NCBI GenBank assembly: GCA_016745215.1 | Contig: CP050890.1 | Span: 4,402,001-4,466,000 of the forward strand | DNA from: Thiohalocapsa sp. PB-PSB1 | GTDB lineage: Bacteria > Pseudomonadota > Gammaproteobacteria > Chromatiales > Chromatiaceae | DNA length: 64,000 bases | Reading direction: 5' to 3' | Shown here: positions 63,839 through 64,000 of the stretch, piece after piece | Layout of the letters: the number at the start of each line of letters is the position of its first letter | How positions within the stretch are numbered: position 1 is the first letter of the stretch | Made by a program: the position numbers and the translations under genes | Notes under the pieces: model-generated | What the model saw: only the letters and a program-made list of their open reading frames with translations | The model's database searches: none | What the model was told of the DNA's origin: nothing

Positions 63839-64000
63839 GCAAGCAACTCCGGTCTTGTGCATTCGGGGAAGCGGATCCTGTCCAATCCTTCAGGATCCAG
63901 CAGACGGCTTCTGGGTTTGATTTTTCCCCGCCCTACTGCTGGCTTCCGGTACTGGCGTCTAGCGACGGCGGATTCATCATCCTCTCTGAAAGAGTACCGC
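63839..64000. other. Region upstream of the DUF2333 gene
   Basis: 160 bp to the window edge; presumed promoter region, nothing further supported. Confidence 0.4.

Overview
The left 42 kb of this window is a stretch of a large chromosomal (sedentary) integron. I count 26 attC recombination sites, all in the same orientation. Each one follows a gene on the + strand, with an RYYYAAC-like box, a long imperfect palindrome and a GTTRRRY-like box. The integron integrase is not in the window; from the attC orientation it should lie to the left. The right 11 kb (about 52.9-64 kb) is ordinary chromosome on mostly the - strand: the succinate dehydrogenase operon (sdhCDAB plus sdhE), an RhlE-type helicase, a UPF0178 protein, queE, darP/yjgA and a DUF2333 gene. 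These genes, the PEP-CTERM/VPLPA-type surface proteins and the very dense IS load point to a gammaproteobacterium. A Chromatiales-like sulfur or environmental lineage is my guess and is not proven by the sequence.

Layout. 1-10.5 kb: tail of a transposase cassette, a two-PDZ protein cassette hit by an IS4 element, a secreted WSC-domain protein, a PEP-CTERM protein, and an IS91-type transposase cassette. 10.5-25.6 kb: a second sorted surface protein, a membrane protein, an alpha/beta hydrolase, a GNAT acetyltransferase, an AbiGi-like candidate phage-defence protein, a small basic protein and a VPLPA-CTERM protein. In this stretch and just before it, five identical 1951-bp IS110-family (IS1111-like) elements each sit at the 5' edge of an attC site. 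25.6-42.5 kb: three more copies of the IS91-type cassette, five toxin-antitoxin-like modules (three HicAB, one HigBA, one DUF433/PIN), an SH3b protein, an HNH-nuclease-like protein, and two membrane-protein genes each broken by two copies of a 131-133 bp MITE (one of them also by an ISL3 element).

42.7-51.3 kb is the junction between array and chromosome. It holds a 1013-residue secreted protein whose middle is a full animal-type transglutaminase (N-terminal beta-sandwich region plus catalytic core with Cys/His/Asp and the conserved Trp in animal spacing). Its 3' end is cut by an IS21 element, which on its other side cuts an ISAzo13 element that itself carries an IS701 insertion. 51.4-52.6 kb is a six-unit tandem array of a 189-bp REP-like repeat; a single-unit relative lies at 59.6-59.9 kb.

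How the parts act together: cassettes are probably gained and shuffled by the off-window integrase. The IS110 elements use attC as a landing site. The IS91-type transposase has itself become a cassette of exactly 1705 bp with its own attC, so two mobility systems are intertwined. Toxin-antitoxin cassettes probably stabilise the array. The strongest candidates for something new are the animal-type transglutaminase and the multi-copy transposase cassette.
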